64,000 nucleotides of DNA from the NCBI RefSeq assembly GCF_015291625.1, contig NZ_CP030047.1, positions 682,001 through 746,000 on the forward strand, written 5' to 3'. The first letter of the stretch is position 1, and each line of letters opens with the position of its first letter. The notes under the pieces were generated by a model that worked only from the letters and a program-made list of their open reading frames with translations, had not been told where the DNA came from and searched no databases. Source of the DNA: Bradyrhizobium sp. CCBAU 53421 (GTDB lineage: Bacteria > Pseudomonadota > Alphaproteobacteria > Rhizobiales > Xanthobacteraceae). Of the stretch, positions 8,506 to 18,174 are shown piece after piece. Both the position numbers and the translations under genes were made by a program.

Positions 8506-9270
8506 ATGCCGACGCCGGACAAGCAGCTTTCCGCCGAGCAGAGCCGGCAGGTCGCGGAGACCATTCGCGAGGAGATCGCGCGCCGCCGCATCTCGCGGCA
8601 GACCCTGGCCGAGCAGGCCAAGCTCAGCCTGTCGACACTGGAGAAGGTGCTCGGCGGCCGCCGTCCGTTCACGCTGGCGACCACGGTGCGGCTGGAGCAG
8701 GCGCTCGGCGTTTCCTTGCGCAAGCTGCCGGAGACGATCATGGTGGCAACGCCGGCCAATGGCGGGATCGCGCCCGACAGCCTCGGATCCTATTCGCGCC
8801 GCGCGGTGGCGCGGATCGAAGGCACCTACATCACGGTGCGTCCGTCGTTCGGCGAGCCGGGCGCGTTCTATGCCTATCGCACCGAGATCGCCTGGGACGA
8901 GGCGGCGTCATCGCTCGGCTTCCGCGAGGGCGAGCGGCAGGATGCCGACTACACCCAGTATGGCGAGGTGGCGGTGCCGAATGAATCGGGCTTTGTCTAT
9001 CTCGTCACCAACCGGCATGGCCAGCATCGCGTGATCACGGTCTCGCGCCCGCGCAATTCCGGCGAGATGTATGGCATCATCACGACGCTGCTCGCCGGCC
9101 GCGGCTCGCTGCTGACGCCGGTCGCCGCGCCGATCGCATTCCTGCCGGTGAAGAACGTGCCGAAGCCGAGCCTCGGCCGGGTGTCGGCCGACGATGCCAA
9201 CTATGCCCTCTATCGCGAGCATCTGCGGCGGACGATCGACGAGCCATTCGCGATTTTTTTGCCGGGATAA
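8506..9270 (+). CDS. XRE-family transcriptional regulator with unknown C-terminal domain
   Basis: The protein has 254 residues. An N-terminal Cro/CI-type helix-turn-helix occupies about residues 18-75 (ISRQTLAEQAKLSLSTLEKV). The remaining 170 residues form a beta-rich domain with no motif I recognise, probably a sensor or dimerisation part (RIEGTYITVRPSFGEPGAFY, later EMYGIITTLLAG). The start is the ATG at 8506 (MPTPDKQLSAEQ) behind AGGAATCAGG; an upstream in-frame start would add 17 unconserved-looking residues. It is transcribed divergently from the sortase-target gene across 198 bp, so it may regulate that operon or itself. Confidence 0.85.
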   Translation: MPTPDKQLSAEQSRQVAETIREEIARRRISRQTLAEQAKLSLSTLEKVLGGRRPFTLATTVRLEQALGVSLRKLPETIMVATPANGGIAPDSLGSYSRRAVARIEGTYITVRPSFGEPGAFYAYRTEIAWDEAASSLGFREGERQDADYTQYGEVAVPNESGFVYLVTNRHGQHRVITVSRPRNSGEMYGIITTLLAGRGSLLTPVAAPIAFLPVKNVPKPSLGRVSADDANYALYREHLRRTIDEPFAIFLPG

Positions 9271-9282
9271 TCATCTGCAAAT

Positions 9283-9389
9283 CCCGTCATCCTGAGGAGC
9301 CGCGCAGCGGCGTCTCGAAGGATGCACGGCCACAGCCGGGCCGTCGACCCTTCGAGACGCGCGCAAGAGCGCGCTCCTCAGGGTGACGG
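9283..9389. repeat. Dispersed palindromic repeat, GTCATCCTGAGGAGC family
   Basis: The copy runs from CCCGTCATCCTGAGGAGC to GCTCCTCAGGGTGACGG, with internal complementary CGTCTCGAAGG / CCTTCGAGACG blocks. It lies between convergent genes. Confidence 0.85.
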
Positions 9390-9409
9390 TGAGAGAGTTG
9401 TAAAACAAC

Positions 9410-9433
9410 GAAGCCGCCCGGATGGGCGGCTTC
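9410..9433 (-). terminator. Rho-independent terminator of the binding-protein operon
   Basis: A perfect 10-bp GC-rich stem GAAGCCGCCC / GGGCGGCTTC with a 4-base loop is followed on the minus strand by GTTGTTTT. It lies 35 bp past the stop of the binding-protein gene. Confidence 0.85.
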
Positions 9434-9468
9434 GCGATGGCTGATGTTTGGTTGCGGTGCGTCCGGCG

Positions 9469-10689
9469 CTAGCCGCCGGTCTCGGCGCTGATGATGTCGC
9501 CGAACAGCTCCCACTGTCCGTTCTTGAACTGCATCATCTTGAGCTGCTCGACCGGCGCGAAGTCGGTCGCGCTGGTATTGATCCGGATACCGGGGATCAG
9601 CGTGTCGGGCGTGAAGTCCTTCAGGCTGGCGGCCTGCTTCATCACGTTCTCGCGCGTCAGGTTGTCGCCGGCCTGCTTCAGCACCTGCACCATGGTCTGC
9701 GCCGCGGCATAGCCATAGACCAGATTGGCGTCGGACAGATTGGCGCCCGGCATGTACTTTTCGGCGAAGGCCATGAACTTCTTCATGCCTTCGTCATTCT
9801 TCCACTGCGGATCGGACGCGTCCTTCAGATAGCCGGCCGACAGCACGCCTTCGGAGGCTTCGAGGCCGGCGGGCTTCATGACGGCGCCGATCGAGATCGA
9901 GACGTCGGTCATCACGTGCATCGGCTTCCAATTGAGCTCGGCGATCTTCTTGATCGCCTGCGCCGCGAATTTCGGTGTGGAGATGTTGACGAACACGTCG
10001 GCGCCGGTGTCCTTCAGCTTGACGATGTGGGAATCGATCGACGGTTCCGTCGTCTCGTAGCTTTCCTCGGCGACGATCTTGACGCTCGACTTGTCGAGCA
10101 TCTCCTTGAGGCCGACCAGGTAGTCCTTGCCGAAATCGTCATTGGCATAGAAGATCGCGACCTTGGCATCCGGCTTGGCCTTGAGGATGTATTTGCCGAA
10201 GATCCGCGCCTCGACGCGATAGCTCGGCTGGAAGCCCATGGTCCACGGGAAATCCTTCGGATCGTTCCACTTGCTGGCACCGGTGGCGAGGAAGAGCTGC
10301 GGCACCTTCTTGGCGTTGTGATACTTCTGCACCGCGGTCTGGGTCGGCGTGCCCAGCGCGTTGAACACCAGGAAGACCTCGTCGCTTTCGATCAGCTTGC
10401 GGATCTGCTCCACGGTCTTCGGCGGCGAATAGCCGTCGTCGTAGGAGATCCAGTTGATCTTGCGGCCATTGATGCCGCCCTGCTCGTTGATCATCTTGAA
10501 ATAGGCTTCTTCGGTCTTGCCGATGACGCCGTAGGCGGAGGCGGGACCGCTATAGGCCTCGACATTGCCGATCTTGATCTCGGTGTCGGAGGCGCCGGTG
10601 TCGTACTTCTTTTGTGCAAAGGCGGCCTGGGTGGAGAGCAGGCAGAGCGCCGCGGCGGCGGCCAGCAGCGACAGTTTTGTATTTTTCAT
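9469..10689 (-). CDS. ABC transporter substrate-binding protein, branched-chain amino acid (Liv) type
   Basis: This 406-residue periplasmic binding protein has a Sec signal peptide (residues 1-24, ending TQAAFA) and a type I periplasmic fold (TEIKIGNVEAYSGPASAYG; INEQGGINGRKI; PWTMGFQPSY). Such proteins deliver amino acids or, in rhizobia, aromatic and other carboxylates to Liv-type permeases. The ATG at 10689 sits behind GAGGAAA. It is downstream of and co-oriented with an acyl-CoA ligase gene (125-bp gap), so the bound ligand may be the acid that the ligase activates. No permease or ATPase gene is nearby. A paralogue lies at 16738-17961. Confidence 0.9.
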   Translation of the reverse strand: MKNTKLSLLAAAAALCLLSTQAAFAQKKYDTGASDTEIKIGNVEAYSGPASAYGVIGKTEEAYFKMINEQGGINGRKINWISYDDGYSPPKTVEQIRKLIESDEVFLVFNALGTPTQTAVQKYHNAKKVPQLFLATGASKWNDPKDFPWTMGFQPSYRVEARIFGKYILKAKPDAKVAIFYANDDFGKDYLVGLKEMLDKSSVKIVAEESYETTEPSIDSHIVKLKDTGADVFVNISTPKFAAQAIKKIAELNWKPMHVMTDVSISIGAVMKPAGLEASEGVLSAGYLKDASDPQWKNDEGMKKFMAFAEKYMPGANLSDANLVYGYAAAQTMVQVLKQAGDNLTRENVMKQAASLKDFTPDTLIPGIRINTSATDFAPVEQLKMMQFKNGQWELFGDIISAETGG

Positions 10690-10814
10690 AAAGGCAATTT
10701 CCTCGATTGATTCTGGTTGGGGACTGACGCAACGAACCCGCAGCCGGTCCCGGCAGGCGGCTGCGGGGTAATCCTTGTCGCGGCGCGCTCCGGAACACGC
10801 GGCGCGCGTCTCGC

Positions 10815-12356
10815 TCACGCCGCGGTATCGGTCGGCTTCGGCTGGCTGAATTGCTGCCGCAGCGTCGGCTTGTGAATTTTGCCTGTCGCATTCCGCGGCA
10901 GGGCATTGATGAATTCGATCAGGCGCGGGCACTTGAACCGCGCCAGATTGGCCTGGCAATGCGCGTGGATCTCGGCCGGCGTCAGTGTATGGCCCGGCTT
11001 CACGGCGATCACGGCCATTCCGACCTCACCCCATTGCTCGTTCGGGATGCCGATGACGGCGGCCTCGGCGACGGCCGCCAGTTGATGCAGCACGCTCTCG
11101 ACCTCGGCCGGATAGACGTTCTCGCCGCCGGAGATGTACATGTCCTTCCAGCGGTCGACGATGTAGTAGAAGCCTTCCTCGTCGATCCGCGTGGCGTCGC
11201 CGGTGTGCAGCCAGCCGTCGGTGAAGGAGGAGGCGTTGGCGTCCGGCCGGTTCCAGTAGCCCGGCGTGATGTTCGGGCCCTTGACCCAGAGCTCGCCTAG
11301 CTCGCCGACCGCGGCATCGCTGCCGTCGGGCCGCACGATCCGAACCTCGGTGTGCAGCACCGGCTTGCCGGACGAGCCGGCCTTGCGCGCCGCGTCCTCG
11401 CGGTCGAGCACCATCACCGCCGGCGAGGTCTCGGTCATGCCGTAGCCCTGCTGCAACGCGACGCCGCGCGCCTCCCAGGTCTTGAGCAGCGGCAACGGCA
11501 TCGGCGCGCCGCCGACGCCGCCGATCAGCAGGCGGCTGAAGTCGGCGGTGGCGAAGGACGGATGCTGCGCCATGAACTGGTAGATCGCGGGCACGCCGAA
11601 GAACACGTTGATGCCCTGCGCGGGATCGCTGATCAGCCTCAAGGCCTCGCCGGGATCGAACGCGCGCATGATCAGCACGGTGCCGCCGGCATGCAGCACC
11701 GGGTTGGTGTAGCAATTGAGCCCGCCGGTGTGGAACAGCGGCAGCACGGTGAGCAGCACCGAGGCCGGAGAAATATAGGCGGGGCCGCCGAGATTGACGC
11801 AATTCCAGAACGTCATCCCGTGCGTGATGATCGCGCCCTTGGGCTGGCCCGTGGTGCCCGAGGTGTACATGATGGTCGAGATGTCATCGAGCGTGACCTC
11901 CTCGAACCGTTCGAGCGGCCTGGCCGCCGCGATGCCGGCCTCATAGGCGCCGCCGCGGCCGAGCCGCACGGTCGAGGCGACATCGCAGAGTTTGGCGACG
12001 GCAAGCGCGGTCTCGGCGAGCTCGTCGTCATGGATCATCACTTTTGGCGAAGCGTCGGCGGTAATGTAGCGCAACTCGGGAACGGTAAGGCGGGTGTTGA
12101 GCGGCAGGAAGACCGCGCCGATCCGGAAGCAGGCGAACTGCACCTCCAGCGTATCCGTGGTGTTCAGCGCCAGCACCGCGACCCGGTCGCCGCTGGCGAC
12201 CTTCAACTCGTCGCGCAGATAGCCCGCGAGCCGCGACACCCGGGCGTCGAGTTCCGCATAGCCAAAGCGGCGACCGCTTGCGAGATCGACAAGCGCCATC
12301 TTGTCCGGCGTGCGCCGGCGATGATGCGCGATCCAGTCGTAGTAACGAACCGGCAC
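10815..12356 (-). CDS. AMP-forming acyl-CoA synthetase
   Basis: This 513-residue ANL-superfamily ligase converts a carboxylic acid, ATP and CoA to acyl-CoA via an acyl-adenylate. Motifs in order: P-loop YTSGTTGQPKG (about residue 165), GYGMTETSP (about 305), the TGD motif in GWLHTGDATR, YIVDRWKDMYISGGENVYP and the C-terminal catalytic Lys in PRNATGKIHK. It starts with GTG at 12356, preceded by a strong GGAGGAGGG. It is divergent from the acyl-CoA dehydrogenase gene at 12571 across a region with a paired inverted motif, and is followed by a binding-protein gene. Substrate unknown; medium-chain or branched acids fit the neighbourhood. Confidence 0.92.
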   Translation of the reverse strand: MPVRYYDWIAHHRRRTPDKMALVDLASGRRFGYAELDARVSRLAGYLRDELKVASGDRVAVLALNTTDTLEVQFACFRIGAVFLPLNTRLTVPELRYITADASPKVMIHDDELAETALAVAKLCDVASTVRLGRGGAYEAGIAAARPLERFEEVTLDDISTIMYTSGTTGQPKGAIITHGMTFWNCVNLGGPAYISPASVLLTVLPLFHTGGLNCYTNPVLHAGGTVLIMRAFDPGEALRLISDPAQGINVFFGVPAIYQFMAQHPSFATADFSRLLIGGVGGAPMPLPLLKTWEARGVALQQGYGMTETSPAVMVLDREDAARKAGSSGKPVLHTEVRIVRPDGSDAAVGELGELWVKGPNITPGYWNRPDANASSFTDGWLHTGDATRIDEEGFYYIVDRWKDMYISGGENVYPAEVESVLHQLAAVAEAAVIGIPNEQWGEVGMAVIAVKPGHTLTPAEIHAHCQANLARFKCPRLIEFINALPRNATGKIHKPTLRQQFSQPKPTDTAA

Positions 12357-12449
12357 ATTTCCCTCCTCCGGAACGGCAGTCTGCGCCGCCTGTCCCTGGC
12401 TCGATTGATGCCATGAATTAGCAGTGGAGGGGGCGTATTAGGATACTGT

Positions 12450-12516
12450 CTTGCGTTTAGTGGCTGGCGGGTGGCCAGATGGAAACCCGGTCCGGCGGAC
12501 AGCCACTCGACGCAAG
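12450..12516. promoter_or_regulatory. Paired inverted 16-bp operator-like motif
   Basis: Arms CTTGCGTTTAGTGGCT (12450-12465) and AGCCACTCGACGCAAG (12501-12516) are complementary at 14 of 16 positions and lie 35 bases apart in the divergent promoter region. The same arrangement recurs at 18039-18102, so this looks like a binding site for a shared regulator. The AraC-family protein at 15770-16594 is the obvious candidate. Confidence 0.6.
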
Positions 12517-12570
12517 TGAACAGGGAAAAATCCGGACATCGTCGGAGTTAAGAATCAACGGAGCATGCGG

Positions 12571-13707
12571 ATGGCAAACCCGTTCTACACCGGCGAGCAT
12601 GAGGCCTTTCGCGAGGTGATGCGGCGCTTTGTGGCCAAGGAAATCGAGCCCTATGCCCATCAATGGGACGAGGAGGGCGAGTTTCCGCGCGCGCTCTATG
12701 CCAAGGCGTCCGAGATCGGGCTGCTCGGCCTCGGTTTCCCGGAGGAATATGGCGGGATTGCCGCCGACCAGTTCATGAAGATCGTGGCCTCGCAGGAGCT
12801 GGCGCGCGCCGGCGCCGGCGGCGTCTCCTCGAGCCTGATGAGCCACACCATCGGCTCGCCGCCGATCGCCCGAGCCGCCCGGCCCGAGGTCAAGGCGCGG
12901 GTGCTCCCGGACGTGCTCGCCGGCAAGAAGATCTCCGCGCTCGCGATCACAGAGCCGAGCGGCGGCTCCGATGTCGCCAATCTGCGCACCAAGGCGCGGC
13001 GCGACGGCGACCATTACGTCGTCTCCGGCGAAAAGACCTTCATCACCTCGGGCATGCGCGCCGACTATCTGACGGTCGCGGTGCGCACCGGCGGTGAGGG
13101 GCCGGGCGGCGTCAGCCTGCTGTTGATCGAGGGCAATACGCCGGGCCTGTCCCGCACCAAGCTGAAGAAGATGGGGTGGTGGGCATCGGATACCGCGACC
13201 TTGCATTTTGACGAATGCCGGGTGCCGGTCGAGAACCTGATCGGCGAGGAAGGCCAAGGCTTCAAGATCATCATGCAGAACTTCAACAGCGAGCGCATGG
13301 GCATGGCGGCAAGCTGCACCGCCTATGCGCGCGTTTGCCTCGACGAGGCGGTCGCCTATGCCAAGGAGCGCAAGACGTTCGGCAAGCCGATCGCCCAGCA
13401 CCAGGTCATCAGGCACAAGATCGTCGACATGGCGCAGAAAGTCGCGGCCTCGCAGGCGATGCTGGAAATGCTGGCGTGGCGGCTCGGCCAGGGCGAAAGC
13501 CCGGTCGCCGAGATCTGCATGATGAAGAACCAGGCCACCCAGACCATGGCGCACTGCGCCTCCGAGGCGGTGCAGATCTTCGGCGGCGCCGGCTTCATGC
13601 GCGGCATCAAGGTCGAGCGCATCTACCGCGAGGTCAAGGTCAACGCGATCGGCGGCGGCACCGAGGAGATCATGAAGGACCTGGCATCAAGGCAAATGGG
13701 ATTGTGA
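12571..13707 (+). CDS. Acyl-CoA dehydrogenase
   Basis: This 378-residue FAD enzyme oxidises an acyl-CoA to the 2-enoyl-CoA and passes electrons to ETF. It shows the N-terminal helical domain, the central beta-domain signatures ALAITEPSGGSDVANL and VVSGEKTFITSG, and the C-terminal FGKPIAQHQ and QIFGGAGFMRG segments. At the position of the MCAD catalytic Glu there is Gly (NAIGGGTEEIM). A Glu in FNSERMG aligns by eye with the helix-G base used by isovaleryl- and long-chain acyl-CoA dehydrogenases. ATG 12571 is preferred over ATG 12565 because ACGGAGC is correctly spaced. It is the first gene of a + strand run with a second dehydrogenase and a GST. Confidence 0.92.
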   Translation: MANPFYTGEHEAFREVMRRFVAKEIEPYAHQWDEEGEFPRALYAKASEIGLLGLGFPEEYGGIAADQFMKIVASQELARAGAGGVSSSLMSHTIGSPPIARAARPEVKARVLPDVLAGKKISALAITEPSGGSDVANLRTKARRDGDHYVVSGEKTFITSGMRADYLTVAVRTGGEGPGGVSLLLIEGNTPGLSRTKLKKMGWWASDTATLHFDECRVPVENLIGEEGQGFKIIMQNFNSERMGMAASCTAYARVCLDEAVAYAKERKTFGKPIAQHQVIRHKIVDMAQKVAASQAMLEMLAWRLGQGESPVAEICMMKNQATQTMAHCASEAVQIFGGAGFMRGIKVERIYREVKVNAIGGGTEEIMKDLASRQMGL

Positions 13708-13713
13708 TGCACT

Positions 13714-13813
13714 GTCGTTCCGGGGCACGCAGCGAACCCGGAACCTAGAGGTTGGATATCTACGGATCGAGATTCCGGGTTCACTCGCTTCGCGAGCGCC
13801 CCGGAATGACGAG
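13714..13813. repeat. Dispersed palindromic repeat, GTCGTTCCGGGGC family
   Basis: Arms GTCGTTCCGGGGC and GCCCCGGAATGACGAG flank GAACCCGGAA / TTCCGGGTTC internal arms. It sits between two dehydrogenase genes of one putative operon and could form a processing or attenuating hairpin. Confidence 0.75.
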
Positions 13814-13827
13814 GGAAAAATCATCAG

Positions 13828-14996
<1,169 letters not shown>

Positions 14997-14997
<1 letters not shown>

Positions 14998-15653
14998 TGA
15001 TCACGCTCTATCACTGCGACGCCGCGCGCTCGTTCCGCCCGCTGTGGATGCTGGAGGAGCTCGGGCTGCCCTATGAGTTGAAGATGCTGCCGTTCCCGCC
15101 GCGCGTGTTCGCCAAGGAGTATCTCGGCATCAATCCGCTCGGCACCATCCCGTTCATGGTCGACGGCGAGACGAAGATGACGGAGTCCTCCGGCATCTGC
15201 CATTACCTCGGCACCAAATATGGCCCGACGCCGTTGATCGTAGGCTCCGACGAGCCGGCCTATGGCGCGTTCCTGAACTGGATGTATTTTTCCGACGCGA
15301 CGCTGACCTTTCCGCAGACGCTGGTGCTGCGCTACAGCCAGCTCGAGCCGGAGGAGCGGCGCAACCCGCAGGTCTCGGGCGACTATGCAAAATGGTTCCT
15401 GGGCCGCTTGCGTGCGGTGGAGGCCGCCGCCGCGAAATCGGAATTCCTCTGCGCGGAACGCTTCACCGCCGCCGACATTACCAACGGTTATGCGCTGCGG
15501 CTCGCCAGCAATATCGGCCTCGCCAAGGATTTCGGGCCGAATGTCGCGGCCTATTGGGCGCGGCTGCAGCAGCGCGAAGGTTACCGGCGCGCGGTGACGT
15601 CGGAGCAAAAAGCCGGGCTGGAACAAAATGTTGCGCCGCGCGCGCGGGCTTGA
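14997..15653 (+). CDS. Glutathione S-transferase family protein
   Basis: The product has 218 residues. The N-terminal thioredoxin-like domain (residues 1-80) contains the typical INPLGTIPFMVDG cis-Pro loop and the ES of KMTESSGI that binds the glutathione gamma-Glu. The all-helical C-terminal domain shows ERFTAADI, the N-capping motif. The start overlaps the dehydrogenase stop by one base, so translation is probably coupled. Its role may be in detoxifying or isomerising an intermediate of the acyl-CoA pathway; substrate unknown. Confidence 0.9.
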
Positions 15654-15769
15654 TCTCAGCAGCGTCGATGTGTCCAGGAATTGATCCAGCGCGTCGGTGA
15701 CAGGTTTCGAATTTGCGCTATGGTAGCTCCGCCGCAGCGGCCCAAAGAGCCGCGCGAGGAGGAACCGAC

Positions 15770-16594
15770 ATGGACGCGATCGTGGACGCGAAGTGCCAGA
15801 ATTCTGGCCAGCAGCAATCCGGCCACCGGATGCTGATCACGCCGGAACGGGTGTTCTATGCCGGGCTGCTCGGCCGACCGCGCGAACGCTGTCCCGGCGC
15901 ATTCCATGTCTATGTCGCGATCCGCGACGGCTTGCATCTGTCGACCAGCGAAGGCCGCGAGTCGCACGGCGAGCTCGCGGTGACGATGCCGAACCTGCGC
16001 CACACCATCACCAGCGAATATCGCTCCGCGATCTGCGTCGCGATCGAGCCGGAAAGCGTGCCGGACGGCACGCTCGAAGCCGTCGCCCGCCGGCTGCAAG
16101 GACCCGACTCTCATTTATTCGCGAACCGGATTCGCAACGCCTATGCGACGCTTGCCGAGATGCAGCATCGCGACGCGATCGCGAATGCCGAGTTCGACAC
16201 CATGTGCTTTGGCGACGCACTGCCGCAGCGCGTGCTCGATCCGCGTGTGGTGCGCGCGATCGGCCGCATCGGGCAATTCTCCGGCGAGCCGGTGACCGCG
16301 GCAGGCTGCGCCGCCGAGGCCGGACTGTCGCCCTCGCGCTTTCTGCATCTGTTCAAGGAGGAGACAGGAATCTCGTTCCGCTCGTTCCGCGCCTGGAAGC
16401 GCGCGCGGCATCTGCTGCACTTCGCCAACCAGGACATCAACCTCGCGCATCTCGCGCAGGATATCGGATATCCCGATAGCACGCATTTCAGCCACTCGAT
16501 CCGCCGCTTCTATGGCCTGAAGCCGCGCGCGATCTTCTCCGGCTCGCGCGATCTTGCGATCTACCGCACGGGGCAAGAACGTGCGCTGACGTAA
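15770..16594 (+). CDS. AraC-family transcriptional regulator
   Basis: This 274-residue regulator has an AraC-type double helix-turn-helix in the C-terminal 100 residues (AAEAGLSPSRFLHLFKEETG; then LAHLAQDIGYPDSTHFSHSI and FYGLKPRAIF). The N-terminal 150 residues form a probable effector-binding domain without a clear family match. The start is the ATG at 15770 behind GAGGAGGAAC. It is encoded in the middle of the catabolic island, between the two divergent promoters that share the paired 16-bp motif, making it the best candidate for the factor that reads that motif. Confidence 0.9.
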   Translation: MDAIVDAKCQNSGQQQSGHRMLITPERVFYAGLLGRPRERCPGAFHVYVAIRDGLHLSTSEGRESHGELAVTMPNLRHTITSEYRSAICVAIEPESVPDGTLEAVARRLQGPDSHLFANRIRNAYATLAEMQHRDAIANAEFDTMCFGDALPQRVLDPRVVRAIGRIGQFSGEPVTAAGCAAEAGLSPSRFLHLFKEETGISFRSFRAWKRARHLLHFANQDINLAHLAQDIGYPDSTHFSHSIRRFYGLKPRAIFSGSRDLAIYRTGQERALT

Positions 16595-16602
16595 CTTCCG
16601 CT

Positions 16603-16720
16603 GTCGTCCCGGCGAAGGCCGGGACCCATAACCACAGCAGGCCGTTGTTTTGTCAGGTATCAGCCATCCCGCGCCATCGATAATTCACGCGGTATGGGTC
16701 CCGGCCTTCGCCGGGACGAC
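16603..16720. repeat. Dispersed palindromic repeat, GTCGTCCCGGC family
   Basis: GTCGTCCCGGCGAAGGCCGGGACCCATA begins the element and TATGGGTCCCGGCCTTCGCCGGGACGAC ends it, giving near-perfect terminal inverted repeats around an AT-richer centre. It lies between convergent genes and could terminate both. Related copies: 24361-24501, 35069-35209 and a minimal one at 53473-53502. Confidence 0.85.
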
Positions 16721-16737
16721 GTTAGGGCATTTCTCCG

Positions 16738-17961
16738 CTACAAATTCGCGCCCTGGATCACCTCGCCGAAGCGCAGCCAGCCGGGCCCTTCGATCCGTTG
16801 CAGCTGCAGCTGCTGCAGCGGGTGATGATTGGTCGGGCTTGTGTTGACCTTGATGCCGGGCAACAGCGTCGGGACCTCGACGTCCTTCAAATTGTTCGCC
16901 TGCGCCATGATATTGTCGCGAGTGAAATTGCCCCTGCACTGCTCCAGCACGATCCTGAGTACCTGCGCCACCGTGTAGGCATAGAGGCTGTAGCCTTCCT
17001 TCGGATTGCCATCGGGGAAGTACTTCGCCATGAAGGCGAGGAAATCCTTCACGCCGGGGTCGTTGGCCCACGCCGGATCGGCGACGTCCTTCACATAGGC
17101 TGACGAGATCGTGCCCTGCGACTTGTCGAGGCCGACAGGCGCGATGGTCGAGGAGATCGAGGCCGCGCCGCTGGCGATGAAATGCATCGGCTTCCAGCCA
17201 AGCTCATAGATCTTGCGGATCGACTGCGCGCAGAACTTTGCCGTGCTGCCCGAGATCAGTACGTCCGGATTGGCGCCGCGCAGCGCGACGATCTGGGAAT
17301 CGATGGTGGGATCGGTGACCTCGTGCGAGGCGACCACCGCTGAGGTCGCGAACCGCTCGCCCAGTACGTCCTTGGCGCCGGCGACGAAATCCTTGCCGAG
17401 ATCGTCGTTCTGGTAGAGCACCGCGAACTTCGCGTCCTTGTTCTGGCTCAGCGCATATTTGACGAACACCTGCGCCTCGGTGCGGGCGCTCGGCGCGAAG
17501 CCCATGGTCCAGGGATAGCTCTTGTAGTCGCCCCATTTGTCGCCGTTAACCGACAGGAACAGATGCGGCACCTTGGCGGCGTTGATGTATTTGACGACCG
17601 ACGAGTTCGGCGCGGTACCGAGCATGTTGAACAGGAAGGCGACATTGTCGCTCTCGATCAGGCGGCGCACCTGCTCGACCGTCTTGGCCGGATTGAACGC
17701 ATCGTCGTAATAGATGTACTTGATCTGCCGGCCGGCGATGCCGCCCTGCTCGTTCAGCATCTTGAAATAGGCTTCCTGGCAGCGCGCCTGCACGCCGAGC
17801 GCCGACACCGGGCCGCTCAATGAGGTCGTGCTGCCGATCCTGATCTCGGTCGCGGTGACGCCGGGCGTATCTTCGGCGAGCGAAGGCTCAAGGCCTGCGA
17901 TCGCGGCAACTCCTGCGCCTGCCGCGCCGGTGAGCCATGTGCGCCGGCTGATCGAGACCAT
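16738..17961 (-). CDS. ABC transporter substrate-binding protein (Liv type), Tat-exported
   Basis: This 407-residue type I periplasmic binding protein is clearly paralogous to the one at 9469-10689: both share the pattern TEIxIG, EAYFKMxNEQGGIxGR, KTVEQxRxLIESD and PWTMGF. Its leader has a twin-arginine motif (SISRRTWLTGAAG), so it should be exported folded by Tat, while its paralogue uses Sec. It is divergent from the BKACE gene, across the paired operator-like motif. No permease or ATPase genes are adjacent. Ligand unknown; probably the acid or aromatic substrate of this island. Confidence 0.9.
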   Translation of the reverse strand: MVSISRRTWLTGAAGAGVAAIAGLEPSLAEDTPGVTATEIRIGSTTSLSGPVSALGVQARCQEAYFKMLNEQGGIAGRQIKYIYYDDAFNPAKTVEQVRRLIESDNVAFLFNMLGTAPNSSVVKYINAAKVPHLFLSVNGDKWGDYKSYPWTMGFAPSARTEAQVFVKYALSQNKDAKFAVLYQNDDLGKDFVAGAKDVLGERFATSAVVASHEVTDPTIDSQIVALRGANPDVLISGSTAKFCAQSIRKIYELGWKPMHFIASGAASISSTIAPVGLDKSQGTISSAYVKDVADPAWANDPGVKDFLAFMAKYFPDGNPKEGYSLYAYTVAQVLRIVLEQCRGNFTRDNIMAQANNLKDVEVPTLLPGIKVNTSPTNHHPLQQLQLQRIEGPGWLRFGEVIQGANL

Positions 17962-18038
17962 GACGTTCTCCCCGTGATGCCGGCTTGTTGCGCCGCTTCT
18001 GCTTGAGGCAGATCCTATGCGTCAGGTGGGCTTCTCGT

Positions 18039-18102
18039 CTTGTGTTAACCGGCTGGCGGCGAATTCCGGCGCCGGCGCATTGACTTAGCCAGTCAACGCA
18101 AG
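18039..18102. promoter_or_regulatory. Second copy of the paired inverted 16-bp motif
   Basis: CTTGTGTTAACCGGCT (18039-18054) and AGCCAGTCAACGCAAG (18087-18102) match the arms at 12450-12465 and 12501-12516 in 12 and 14 of 16 positions, with a 32-base spacer against 35. It overlaps a TTGACT-tagcc-AGTCAA inverted repeat at 18080-18096. It lies in the divergent region between the binding-protein gene and the BKACE operon. Confidence 0.55.
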
Positions 18103-18174
18103 ATGGCGCGAAGGCAAAGTTCTCATCATGGGAAAATCAGCAGCGCAGGTGCGCTGTAAAGCGGGCAACAGACC

